A DNA stretch of 64,000 nt from DATDEW01 sp046590205 (GTDB lineage: Bacteria; Bacteroidota; Ignavibacteria; Palsa-1295), in the NCBI GenBank assembly GCA_046590205.1, contig JBKJTT010000037.1, positions 6,016 to 70,015 on the forward strand, given 5' to 3'. The position numbers and the translations under genes were made by a program. The notes under the pieces were generated by a model. The model searched no databases, was not told where the DNA came from, and worked only from the letters and a program-made list of their open reading frames with translations. Shown one piece after another: positions 23,230-31,556 of this stretch; position 1 is the first letter of the stretch; every line of letters starts with the position of its first letter.

Positions 23230-25235
23230 TTCTTCGCTTTCTCTCTCGACCGCTCTTTGGTGCGGTGTTCGTTTTTCTTGTGAGCTTCATCGTGTATATG
23301 ATGACGCTTGCGCCCGGGCTTGGTTTTATTGATGCGGGCGAGCTTGCAACGACTGCCTCGACGCACGGGATTGCACACCCGACGGGCTACCCGCTCTTTA
23401 CACTTATCGGGCATCTCTTCTCTATTCTGCCGATCGCCGCGACCGTCATCGTACGGCTGAACATCATGTCCGCTTTCTTTGCGGCAATGGGTGCAGGAGC
23501 ATGTGTCTATCTTGTGCATGAGATACATCTTAATTGGCTCGTCGCGAAGACAAAAGTTAAAGTTGAGACAAAAAGTAAGAAGAAAGATGAGAAACCCATA
23601 GAGCTAACAACAAACGAGACAAAAGCACAACAAGCAACAGCGGCAGGCATTTTTACAGGCATCATCATTGCATTCAGCGAGACGTGGTGGGCGAATGCGA
23701 CTTCTATCGAAGTATATCCATTGCATCAGTTCTTCCTACCTGTTATCCTGACGTTCTTCTTACGAATGCTCCGAACCGATAGCAAACGCGATGGCTTTCT
23801 CTTTGCTCTTACGCTCGGATTAGCATTTAGCAACCATCTAACAACTGTACTCCTCGCCCCTGCATGTCTCTATGGGTTCTTTGCGAGATTCGGTTTTGGC
23901 GGTGAATCATGGAAGCGCATCGGCAAACTTGCACTGCCCTTCGCACTCGGCTTACTTCCGTATGCTTATCTATACATCAATGCAAGCAGTAACCCGCTCA
24001 TGAACTGGGGTGACCCATCAACGTTCGACAACTTCACAAAGCACGTAACAGGTGGACAGTATAAAGTATGGATGTTCACAGGAAATAATGCAGGCAAACA
24101 ATTCGCGGAGTTTTGGAGCGGATTGCCGAGTGAGTTTAGTTATTTAGTTCTTCTTCTGGCTGTCGCTTCATTCCTAATCTTTACACGTACGATATTCATC
24201 CATAGAATTCATATACTTATTTTCCTTCTTTTTCTTTTCTTTGGATGCTTGTTTTACGCCATTAATTATGACATTCATGACATTGATTCTTATTTTCTCC
24301 TCTCTTATTTGGTTATAGGCATCATCTCATCATTCTTTTTCCATCATGTTGGAATGAGAATTCCTGCATTCTCCACAAATATCAGAAGTTATGCATATAT
24401 TGCGTTATGGTTTGCTGGGCTTCTCGGATTACAGAACGCATGGAATCATTATAACAACAGCGACGAATCCGGCAACCACATGGTTGATGATTTTACGATG
24501 AACATGCTGCAGAACTTGCCAAAGGATGCTATCGTCATCTCAAGCGCATGGGATTTCTGGGTGAGCGGTTCGTTCTATTATCAGTTTGTCGAGAAAGTAC
24601 GACCTGATATAACAGTAATTGACGTTGCACTCCTTCGTGATAGACCTTGGTACTACAAACATCTTGAGCAAGTCGCACCTAGGCTGCTTGCCAATAGCCG
24701 GAAAGAACTTGATGCATTCATGCCGCACCTCATTGCCTTTGATAGAGGTGATGTAATTGACGGTCTAGCTATCTCAATAACATATCGCAACTTCACCGAA
24801 GCACTAGTCCGAAATAATCAGGATAGACCGATTTTTATCACGACAGAATCTGTAAGCGAACGTGATCCGTTATTCGCTCCGTCGTTCATGCCGATTGCTA
24901 CCGGAGTAGCATTCCGACTTGTCGAGCGTGATACACTCATTGATGTTCCGCTTCCAAAAATAAACTGGCGCGATGCGAATTACAAGAAACGCAACTACTA
25001 TACTGACAATGCTCGTCTCTTGCAAGCCCTTCCCCTTGCCGCAACAGCGCAGAGCTATCTCGATCGCGGAGATAAATCAACAGCACTGAAATTCATTGAT
25101 CTTGCGCTGGGCTTTAAACCTGACATGACCGTTGATATTGAATCGCTCAAAGGTCGCGACAAAGACTTCGCAAGAACGGTCAACGACCGCTTCGCACAAC
25201 TCGAGAACGGACGAGCTACCCTGATTAGCCGATAG
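23226..25235 (+). CDS. DUF2723 (GT117) membrane glycosyltransferase
   Basis: A 669-residue integral membrane protein of the DUF2723/GT-C family. The N-terminal signature TLAPGLGFIDAGELATTAST and HGIAHPTGYPLFTLIGHLF includes the Asp-Ala-Gly-Glu motif used by lipid-linked sugar transferases in the first loop. About ten membrane helices follow, interrupted near residue 115 by a Lys-rich cytoplasmic loop (KVETKSKKKDEKP). The C-terminal 240 residues are soluble, with SSAWDFWVSGSFYYQFV near 440. Probably transfers a sugar from a polyprenyl carrier to protein or glycan outside the inner membrane; donor and acceptor unknown. Confidence 0.85.
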   Translation: MILRFLSRPLFGAVFVFLVSFIVYMMTLAPGLGFIDAGELATTASTHGIAHPTGYPLFTLIGHLFSILPIAATVIVRLNIMSAFFAAMGAGACVYLVHEIHLNWLVAKTKVKVETKSKKKDEKPIELTTNETKAQQATAAGIFTGIIIAFSETWWANATSIEVYPLHQFFLPVILTFFLRMLRTDSKRDGFLFALTLGLAFSNHLTTVLLAPACLYGFFARFGFGGESWKRIGKLALPFALGLLPYAYLYINASSNPLMNWGDPSTFDNFTKHVTGGQYKVWMFTGNNAGKQFAEFWSGLPSEFSYLVLLLAVASFLIFTRTIFIHRIHILIFLLFLFFGCLFYAINYDIHDIDSYFLLSYLVIGIISSFFFHHVGMRIPAFSTNIRSYAYIALWFAGLLGLQNAWNHYNNSDESGNHMVDDFTMNMLQNLPKDAIVISSAWDFWVSGSFYYQFVEKVRPDITVIDVALLRDRPWYYKHLEQVAPRLLANSRKELDAFMPHLIAFDRGDVIDGLAISITYRNFTEALVRNNQDRPIFITTESVSERDPLFAPSFMPIATGVAFRLVERDTLIDVPLPKINWRDANYKKRNYYTDNARLLQALPLAATAQSYLDRGDKSTALKFIDLALGFKPDMTVDIESLKGRDKDFARTVNDRFAQLENGRATLISR

Positions 25236-25333
25236 TTTCCAGACTATTTTAATAAAAACCTAAGAAGTTAGAGGGCGTGATTCTAAGTGGGGATCTATGA
25301 AAAATTTATACGGCGAAAAACGAGTGGACCTTT

Positions 25334-25470
25334 AAAAAAACAGCGCTTCGGGATCTACGCAGGCGGTGTGAGAAATTGGTCCTCCCTTTGTGAAACATAC
25401 GTCAGTCTCCGAAGCGCCCCTATTGTTTCTGAACTAAGTGCCGCATTGAGAAAATAGCGGCGAAGTCTTA
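25334..25470 (-). ncRNA. Candidate stand-alone small RNA
   Basis: On the minus strand a TATATTTG promoter box (25475-25482) leads into about 135 bases with no reading frame. A hairpin near the 5' end (GCCGC and GCGGC, 25446-25466 region) is followed by a strong long-range stem: 25342-25352 pairs with 25408-25418 (GCGCTTCGG and complement). A run of seven T on that strand (25334-25340) directly follows, as in an intrinsic terminator. The gap lies between convergent genes, so it is not a leader. It does not show the SRP or RNase P signatures I know; 6S-like function is possible but unproven. Confidence 0.55.
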
Positions 25471-25474
25471 TATA

Positions 25475-25482
25475 CAAATATA
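25475..25482 (-). promoter_or_regulatory. TATATTTG promoter box of the candidate small RNA
   Basis: Full -7 match on the minus strand, a few bases upstream of the presumed 5' end near 25470. Confidence 0.5.
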
Positions 25483-25541
25483 AGCAATTCTCTTAAGAAA
25501 AACAAATAAATCGTTTCCGAGTTCAGCTAAAATGAGAAAAT

Positions 25542-25579
25542 AATGACTCCCAGGAAAGGACTGCTTCCGGGGAGTCGTT
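25542..25579 (-). terminator. Terminator of the secreted-protein gene at 25612
   Basis: Ten-base arms (AATGACTCCC with a downstream partner, one G-U pair), followed on the minus strand by ATTATTTTC. Confidence 0.65.
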
Positions 25580-25611
25580 ATAGGACGTCGTCCATTTTCA
25601 CTATTACCGAC

Positions 25612-26151
25612 CTATTCTTGGTCGGTTGTTACATAGTTTCCAAGCCACGTTATTACCGAGGCAAGGTCTTTAATACGCTCATGTAGTGGACTAATGTTTG
25701 CAATATCTTGCGCTGGCATTAGCTCCTCATTAATCACTTTATAAAGTTTTGCAGAAGAACGGTAAAAATAACCGTATCCTTTTATATGCGCCAAACGTGG
25801 CTCGCTGAACCCAACGATCCAGTCTGCGCCCAGTTCACGGGCTTTCTCTTCAAGTACTTCTATAATTTCATCAGCAGATTCTGCCTGAATTGTTATCATG
25901 CCAATTTCTATCGCTGACTTCGGCATTAAGTTATCAGGGAGCGGCTCGTGATAAACAAGTCCGACCGTATCGCTTACTTCGCTAAGCGCAACCATTGAGC
26001 GGCGTTCGATACGAATAGTATCTTTTCCTGATGCTTTTACTAGGTCAGTCCGCCATGTGCTTTCGGGGTCAACAAAGTTTTGTGCCTGGAGTGAACTTGC
26101 ACCCAAAAGTGACCCAAAAACAAACATCGATATATACATTAACTTTTTCAT
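25612..26151 (-). CDS. Hypothetical secreted protein
   Basis: A 179-residue protein with a signal peptide (KKLMYISMFVFGSLLGASSLQAQ). The middle, ITIQAESADEIIEVLEEKAR then ELGADWIVGFSEPRLAH, resembles the beta-alpha unit of YbjQ-like or similar small exported proteins in which a helix ending in LGAD-I-G precedes a strand; this is pattern only. A C-terminal helical part follows (SPLHERIKDLASVITWLGNY). Single gene with its own terminator. Function unknown. Confidence 0.75.
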   Translation of the reverse strand: MKKLMYISMFVFGSLLGASSLQAQNFVDPESTWRTDLVKASGKDTIRIERRSMVALSEVSDTVGLVYHEPLPDNLMPKSAIEIGMITIQAESADEIIEVLEEKARELGADWIVGFSEPRLAHIKGYGYFYRSSAKLYKVINEELMPAQDIANISPLHERIKDLASVITWLGNYVTTDQE

Positions 26152-26335
26152 ACGTCTATCTCATCCTTTTCTAAAACCTAATCGAATCAATTATCTGCTG
26201 GTATTCCTTTCCGTTAGCAAGTAATATATGGGTAATAGCAATTCTCGTACCAAACTTACATGGTATGATTTGGGTGAAACTGTTCTTGTAGAAAATGATT
26301 TGAAATGGGGTAAATACTGGCTATTAACGCCCATT
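26152..26335. other. Intergenic stretch upstream of the tRNA
   Basis: No reading frame worth calling and no repeat. It should hold the promoters of the secreted-protein gene (minus) and of tRNA-Gly (plus), but no full TAnnTTTG match was found. Confidence 0.5.
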
Positions 26336-26407
<72 letters not shown>

Positions 26408-26495
26408 CTCTATAAATAGTGGGATAGTGAAGGATACTTCATAGTCAAACTGTTTCTCCCACTTCTTACCACGAAATTGACCAATCCTTAGTGCA

Positions 26496-28223
26496 TTATC
26501 CCTTCGGGACTTCGAGCGGACGCTCACGATGATGAAGCAGCCAATCACCATTCTCAGCTAATGCTTCTCTGCCGAGTTCGAGGACGTACTCGGTTGCTTC
26601 TTTACGGTTACCTGCATTAAGATGTCGCTTAATCGATTCGTTCGCTTGATGAAAGAGCGTACTCATACGCTCATACTGTTTTATATGACCGACAAGCCCA
26701 TTCTTCTCTAAGTAACTTCCGATAAGTGCAGCGATGATAGGCGCAAGACCGATAGCTACGATAAGATAGTGATTCGGATGCGCGAGGAAAAGTTGAACTG
26801 CGGCAAGCGCTACACCAATAAAAAAAATCCAATTGATGTTCCGCTCCATCTTATGAAGTTTATGATGATCGCGATGGAGCGACTTCTTGTAATACTTCGC
26901 CTGATCTTCAACCCATGAAGTTTGCGTTACCTGCAAGCGATGCATCCGGCTTTCGGTTGAATGTTCTTCCTTCGAGAGTGATTCATCATCGGCGGGGATC
27001 GCAAATGTACGTAATGCAAAACGTATCCAATCAAGCTCGCTCTTTTGTTTACGCATATAGAACTCGCTTGCCGAGTTTCTTATGCCTGCATACTGCCAAT
27101 AGAACTGTACGCGAAGCCCTTCGGCAAGCGCGCGATAGTCGAGATACTTCGATTGGAATTTCCCCCGCTTTGCTCGTTCATACCACAAGAACGCAACGAT
27201 GAACGTCAGAAAATATCCAACAAGGACTGCCCTCTCTTCATAGAGAAGATGTGCATAAAAATCAAAGAACGACGCAGCAGTGAAGACAAGTAGGAATAAC
27301 CCTTTGAAGGCGCGAGACGTATGCTTCTGGAAGTAAGTTGCAAGCGTATCAGCAAGGGTGAAGTTATCTATCGTTTCTCGCAGCGCAGGAGAAAGCCCAC
27401 CGAAGTGGTGCTCGGGGAAAAGATACTTTTTACTTTGCTCACGTTCAGCCGATAGTGTGCCCGAATGCAGCACCACATCATTATTGAACTGCTCCATCTG
27501 GTCGTAAATACGCAAGCTCGAACGCTCTGCCGCCCCGTCATCATCATACCATTTTGGATAGTATATTTTGAGCGTAAGAGGTTCGCCTTCTGTGCCAGTA
27601 TGTCTTGAACGCGGAGTAACGATATGATAGACCGGACCGGATTCCGGCGGGTCGAGCGGATTTTGCACTGCATCTTCAAGTATCGCTTTGCCTTCAAGCT
27701 TCATCCGCACAACGCTTGATGTGCCGCCCTGGAGTTCAAGCCGCTTACCATCCCACAGAGCAACAAGTATCTGGCTGTAGCGGGAAATGTATGCGCCAAC
27801 CTGCCCATATTGCAAATCTCTGAAATACGGCTCGTGAAGATTATGTGCATCAACGCCTTCGGCGAATGGGACAACGAACTTCCTACTCGCCTTCGCGAGT
27901 AGAGCATCGAACTCAGGAATGGAATTCGGATCTTGAAAATCCTTTTTGTATTCATCTTCTGCGAACGGCAGCGGAACGATAACCTCTATCCCCATCTCAT
28001 ACGCTACTTCCGCACCAAGACGGTCTGCGCCTTCAGCAAGCGAGGTCAGGAGCATTAACGGGGTGGAAGGGTACTTACCGGCAAAGTCATCAAGAACGCC
28101 GCGGAACAACCGCTTGAGCTGCGGTATATCTTCGGTACGAATATCCCGATGCCCCGTCATCCCAATGACGATTGGCAGCGAACCTCTTCCGTGGCTATGT
28201 GATAGCAGTGAAGAAAACTCCAT
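26496..28223 (-). CDS. SLOG-domain protein with two membrane-helix pairs (SLATT-like)
   Basis: A 575-residue protein. Residues about 15-190 resemble the SLOG Rossmann-like nucleotide-binding fold: VIGMTGHRDI, LLTSLAEGADRLGAEVAYE, VIVPLPFAEDEY and GAYISRYSQILVALWDG. Two hydrophobic blocks (about 306-347 and 465-505) can each span the membrane twice. The sequence after the first, DYRALAEGLRVQFYWQYAG, and the helix after the second, QYERMSTLFHQANESI, resemble SLATT/DUF4231 effector regions. In the published comparative analyses of these families, SLOG domains are proposed to sense nucleotide ligands and SLATT modules to act as membrane effectors in conflict systems. No cyclase or partner gene lies beside it. 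Confidence 0.7.
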   Translation of the reverse strand: MEFSSLLSHSHGRGSLPIVIGMTGHRDIRTEDIPQLKRLFRGVLDDFAGKYPSTPLMLLTSLAEGADRLGAEVAYEMGIEVIVPLPFAEDEYKKDFQDPNSIPEFDALLAKASRKFVVPFAEGVDAHNLHEPYFRDLQYGQVGAYISRYSQILVALWDGKRLELQGGTSSVVRMKLEGKAILEDAVQNPLDPPESGPVYHIVTPRSRHTGTEGEPLTLKIYYPKWYDDDGAAERSSLRIYDQMEQFNNDVVLHSGTLSAEREQSKKYLFPEHHFGGLSPALRETIDNFTLADTLATYFQKHTSRAFKGLFLLVFTAASFFDFYAHLLYEERAVLVGYFLTFIVAFLWYERAKRGKFQSKYLDYRALAEGLRVQFYWQYAGIRNSASEFYMRKQKSELDWIRFALRTFAIPADDESLSKEEHSTESRMHRLQVTQTSWVEDQAKYYKKSLHRDHHKLHKMERNINWIFFIGVALAAVQLFLAHPNHYLIVAIGLAPIIAALIGSYLEKNGLVGHIKQYERMSTLFHQANESIKRHLNAGNRKEATEYVLELGREALAENGDWLLHHRERPLEVPKG

Positions 28224-28230
28224 ATTGCTA

Positions 28231-28238
28231 CGAAAATA
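28231..28238 (-). promoter_or_regulatory. Near-consensus promoter box of the SLOG gene
   Basis: TATTTTCG on the minus strand (one mismatch to TAnnTTTG), only seven bases before the ATG, implying a nearly leaderless mRNA. Confidence 0.4.
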
Positions 28239-28469
28239 CGAAGGAAACGGAAATAGGGGATAAAGATTAAGGAATTGAGAACCGTGTGTATCAGAAAAAA
28301 AAATCAGACTATATTATCTTCAGCTAATAACAAAAATTGCGCCGTAAACACAAGATTCTTCCTGTATTTTAAAATTAAGTATAAATAAAGTTTGTAACCT
28401 TGAGCTCCTTTAAGTGTTTTAAACCTATAATAACTTAACACACTCATCATTATCTAAAGGAGAAAAAGT

Positions 28470-29348
28470 ATGTCTAAAATAACTACCTATGTCTTAAGCA
28501 TTTTTTGCTCGATAACTCTTTTTCATTCAATAGCATTATGTCAAGCAGATGCTTGGGTAACGGCACCCGAACAAGCTGCTTATCTCATACCTGCAAATTT
28601 CCTCCAAAATAGTCATGGACAATTAGGAATTGGAACCCGTTTTCCATTTGTAAACGATGCTATTCAAATACACCATATACCTGGACTTATTAGTGCACCT
28701 TCTCCAAGATTCTCACCTTTCCCTGCTCTAAAGATTGCTATCGGAGATAATGAAACAGACCACTACCGTAGTTTAGAACTTGCATTGGCCCATTGTAATT
28801 CGTGCTACTCTAACATTGCAGACATGTGGGATGCAGTACTAAAGACAACATCAGGTGATCTCATACTTGGGTCTGATAAATGTGTAAATGATCCTTTTCT
28901 ACCTACTGATTTAAAAGCTGCATACCCTGAGGGTGGTGCTGTCCGTTTCTTTACTCGTGTTGATAGAGCACAACCTCAAAAAGAGAGAATGACTATTCTC
29001 AATGATGGTAAAGTACTAATCGGAATTACAAGCATAACTTCTCCTACCGTACTTCATCAGAATTTAAAGCTTGCTGTTAATGGTGCAATCTTTGCAAAAG
29101 AAGTACTGGTTCGTCTCGACGGTTGGTCTGACTTTGTTCTTGATGGAAATTATAAGTTATTGCCATTAGACAAGCTCGAACAAAGTATAAAGGAAGATAA
29201 ACATTTACCGGGAATCCCATCCACAGAGGAAGTTCTAAAAGATGGTGTTCTTATCGGAGACATGCAATCAAAGCTCTTGCAGAAAATTGAAGAGTTAACT
29301 TTGTACGTTATTGCCTTGAATAAACAAAATGAGACATTAGCTAAATGA
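28470..29348 (+). CDS. Secreted protein with tail-fibre-like C-terminal domain
   Basis: A 292-residue exported protein: signal peptide about residues 1-25 (SIFCSITLFHSIALCQA). The body has QLGIGTRFP, GDLILGSDK and DGKVLIGI, phrases typical of repetitive fibre proteins. The C-terminal 80 residues, with YKLLPLDKLEQSIKEDKHLP then GIPSTEEVLKDGVLIGDM and LLQKIEELTLYVIALNKQN, form a domain and coiled coil common at the end of Bacteroidota surface proteins, likely a trimerisation module. It is preceded by AAAGGAG. First gene of an AT-rich run of three exported proteins. Confidence 0.7.
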   Translation: MSKITTYVLSIFCSITLFHSIALCQADAWVTAPEQAAYLIPANFLQNSHGQLGIGTRFPFVNDAIQIHHIPGLISAPSPRFSPFPALKIAIGDNETDHYRSLELALAHCNSCYSNIADMWDAVLKTTSGDLILGSDKCVNDPFLPTDLKAAYPEGGAVRFFTRVDRAQPQKERMTILNDGKVLIGITSITSPTVLHQNLKLAVNGAIFAKEVLVRLDGWSDFVLDGNYKLLPLDKLEQSIKEDKHLPGIPSTEEVLKDGVLIGDMQSKLLQKIEELTLYVIALNKQNETLAK

Positions 29349-29373
29349 GTTGAAGAACTTGAAAGGAAGTAAA

Positions 29374-29970
29374 ATGAGATACATACTTCCTACACTATTT
29401 TTGACGAGCGTACTCATATTGACAGGTTGTGATTCTGGGAGTGATCCAAAGCATCAGGAAACACCAACTGATTCAACGAGTTATGCTTACTACCCATTAG
29501 AGGTGGGTAATTATTGGGTGTATTCGTGGTATAACTTTCCGAATGACACTGTTCGAATAAAACATGTTATTGACACAGCCATCATTAATGGTATGTCATA
29601 TTTTTTAATTGTTGATTCAATATTTCGATTTAACAATAAATTTCTACGGACAGACACTACTTTTGTTAGATATTCAGCTGACAACACGATAGTTGAAAGG
29701 GTTAGAGACAGTGAAAGAGTCTATATAGATTTCAACAAGCAGTTTGTAACTATGGAAGGCCCATTTTACCCTGGTATCATTTTCGAGAAATATCAAGTCG
29801 ATTCTTCTACATATCATAGATTCTATGATTGCTATGATATTATTTTTCGTGAAGTTGAACCACTTACTATAACTCTATCAAAAAATATTGGAGAAGTTAA
29901 AAGGAATGGTTTATACACAGATATTGGTATACTTATCAGTGCAAGTGTTAATGGAATTAGTTACCCATAA
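29374..29970 (+). CDS. Hypothetical lipoprotein
   Basis: A 198-residue lipoprotein; the start is ATG 29374, which gives RYILPTLFLTSVLILTGC with the Cys near residue 19. An in-frame TTG at 29350 overlaps the expected AAAGGAAG ribosome-binding site and is rejected. The mature part starts with an acidic and Ser/Thr-rich linker, then YYPLEVGNYWVYSW, similar in style to the lipoprotein at 18964. AT-rich like its neighbours. Function unknown; probably co-transcribed with the fibre-like gene 26 bases upstream. Confidence 0.7.
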   Translation: MRYILPTLFLTSVLILTGCDSGSDPKHQETPTDSTSYAYYPLEVGNYWVYSWYNFPNDTVRIKHVIDTAIINGMSYFLIVDSIFRFNNKFLRTDTTFVRYSADNTIVERVRDSERVYIDFNKQFVTMEGPFYPGIIFEKYQVDSSTYHRFYDCYDIIFREVEPLTITLSKNIGEVKRNGLYTDIGILISASVNGISYP

Positions 29971-29999
29971 GTAATCACCCAATAAACAATGATGACATC

Positions 30000-31550
30000 A
30001 TGAAAGAACATGTTGGTTATATCCATTTTTTCAGTACAGTTTTTACTGTGCTATTTATTTGCATATGTAGCAAAACACACGCTCAAGACACTAACTTTGT
30101 GTTTTGTTCTGCTTTAGATACATCTGATGTAGGGTACTCATTTGTTCTGACTCAGGAACAACAGAACAATACTGGTGTAAGAGTTTTTCCAGTAGTTGTA
30201 CATGTAGTTTACTCAAATGAAGAGGAAAATGTGTCAGATGCTCAAATATTGAGTCAAATCAATGTACTGAATGAAGATTTCAGAAAAATGATTGGTACTC
30301 CAAGCGAATCTCAACATCAGTTAGCCGTAGATACAAGAATTGAATTTCGTCTTGCAGATACAGACCCGAATGGTGACCCGACTAATGGGATAACACGCAC
30401 AGAAACTACCCACGGATTATTTCATGACTCCGAAGTTAAGTATGCTTCCAGCGGTGGTATTGACTCTTGGGATCCTACCAAATATCTAAATATTTGGGTA
30501 TGTAACTATGCGCAGGGTGGAAACGGTCAGTTTCCTACAAGTAGTAGATCAGCCGATGCAGGTCCACTTGAATCTTACGGTGTTATCGTTAATTATACAA
30601 ACTTCGGAGACAATGTTGGTACATCTATACACCCATATTGGAAGTATGGAAATATTGCTACTCATGAAGTGGGGCATTATCTTGGGCTCTTCCATCCATT
30701 TCATCCACAAGTCATTGATAATGGTAATTCATGCCACAACGAGGAATGCAATATAAATAATGACCTTTGTTGCGATACTCCCCCTACAACTTCTAAGACT
30801 ATAGCATGTACCAACTTAATTACCTGTGGGAGTAGTACCCCTCAGTTGGAGAATTTTATGGATTATACTTGCGATGAAGTGCGAGATATGTTTACCAATG
30901 ACCAAAGGTTAAGGATGCTATCATTCATCATTAATGATGATGTTCTTAAGACAGTCCCCAACTCATTGGGTTTTCAGAATGTGTCTAAAGATTTTATAGT
31001 CTTTGGATTTCACTCTACCGAAGGCTTAGGTAACAATCAAATCTATTATGATTACAATTGTACAGCACCAATAGTGAGTATTGCTTCAGAACCTTACTCT
31101 GATTTAACTTTAGGCCAAGATGCAGTAGTTAATATGCGTTCAAAGAAAGCAGTACAACTGGTTGGAGCAAATAACGGAGGATTTCATACAGCTGAATACT
31201 CTGATTTTCACGCATGGATTGACACAGACCTCCCAGCAGCACCAAAACTAGCTGGTAATTATTATAGCACTTCTATTGAGTTGCCTAAAGTTGAGTTTTT
31301 GTCTCTCTCTCCGAATCCAACTACTAACTTTGCAAAAATTGAATTCTTTCTTCCTCAAGAAGCGGAGGTAACAGTTTCTATTTATGACTTATTAGGAAGA
31401 AGAGTTCTTTTACTTCTTAACTCTGAAGTATACCAACCGGGCAATAACTTTTTTGCATTTAGTACAAGTGAGTTACACGAAGGCGAGTATTATTGCAGAC
31501 TACAAGTTGGTAATTACGTTTCAAGCCGAAAGCTAATTGTTACACGATAG
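30000..31550 (+). CDS. Secreted M43-type metalloprotease with T9SS tail
   Basis: A 516-residue secreted zinc protease of the cytophagalysin/pappalysin group (M43). Signal peptide about 1-29. The zinc site is HEVGHYLGLFH with H222, E223, H226 and H232, followed by a Cys-rich segment (CHNEECNINNDLCCDTPP) and the Met-turn region ENFMDYTCDEVRDMFT. The last 85 residues form a type A T9SS sorting domain: LSLSPNPTTNFAKIEF, SIYDLLGRRV, GEYYCRLQVG and KLIVTR. It should be delivered to the cell surface or medium by the PorSS machinery, which is not in this window. AT-rich relative to flanking genes. Confidence 0.9.
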   Translation: MKEHVGYIHFFSTVFTVLFICICSKTHAQDTNFVFCSALDTSDVGYSFVLTQEQQNNTGVRVFPVVVHVVYSNEEENVSDAQILSQINVLNEDFRKMIGTPSESQHQLAVDTRIEFRLADTDPNGDPTNGITRTETTHGLFHDSEVKYASSGGIDSWDPTKYLNIWVCNYAQGGNGQFPTSSRSADAGPLESYGVIVNYTNFGDNVGTSIHPYWKYGNIATHEVGHYLGLFHPFHPQVIDNGNSCHNEECNINNDLCCDTPPTTSKTIACTNLITCGSSTPQLENFMDYTCDEVRDMFTNDQRLRMLSFIINDDVLKTVPNSLGFQNVSKDFIVFGFHSTEGLGNNQIYYDYNCTAPIVSIASEPYSDLTLGQDAVVNMRSKKAVQLVGANNGGFHTAEYSDFHAWIDTDLPAAPKLAGNYYSTSIELPKVEFLSLSPNPTTNFAKIEFFLPQEAEVTVSIYDLLGRRVLLLLNSEVYQPGNNFFAFSTSELHEGEYYCRLQVGNYVSSRKLIVTR

Positions 31551-31556
31551 ACACTT

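Noticed and set aside
25334..25470. Candidate small RNA considered as SRP RNA, tmRNA or RNase P RNA
   Set aside because: The conserved SRP tetraloop region, a tRNA-like end with tag frame, and RNase P core motifs are all absent.
29350..29373. Upstream TTG start of the lipoprotein at 29374
   Set aside because: It overlaps the likely ribosome-binding site and would displace the lipoprotein signal from the N-terminus.
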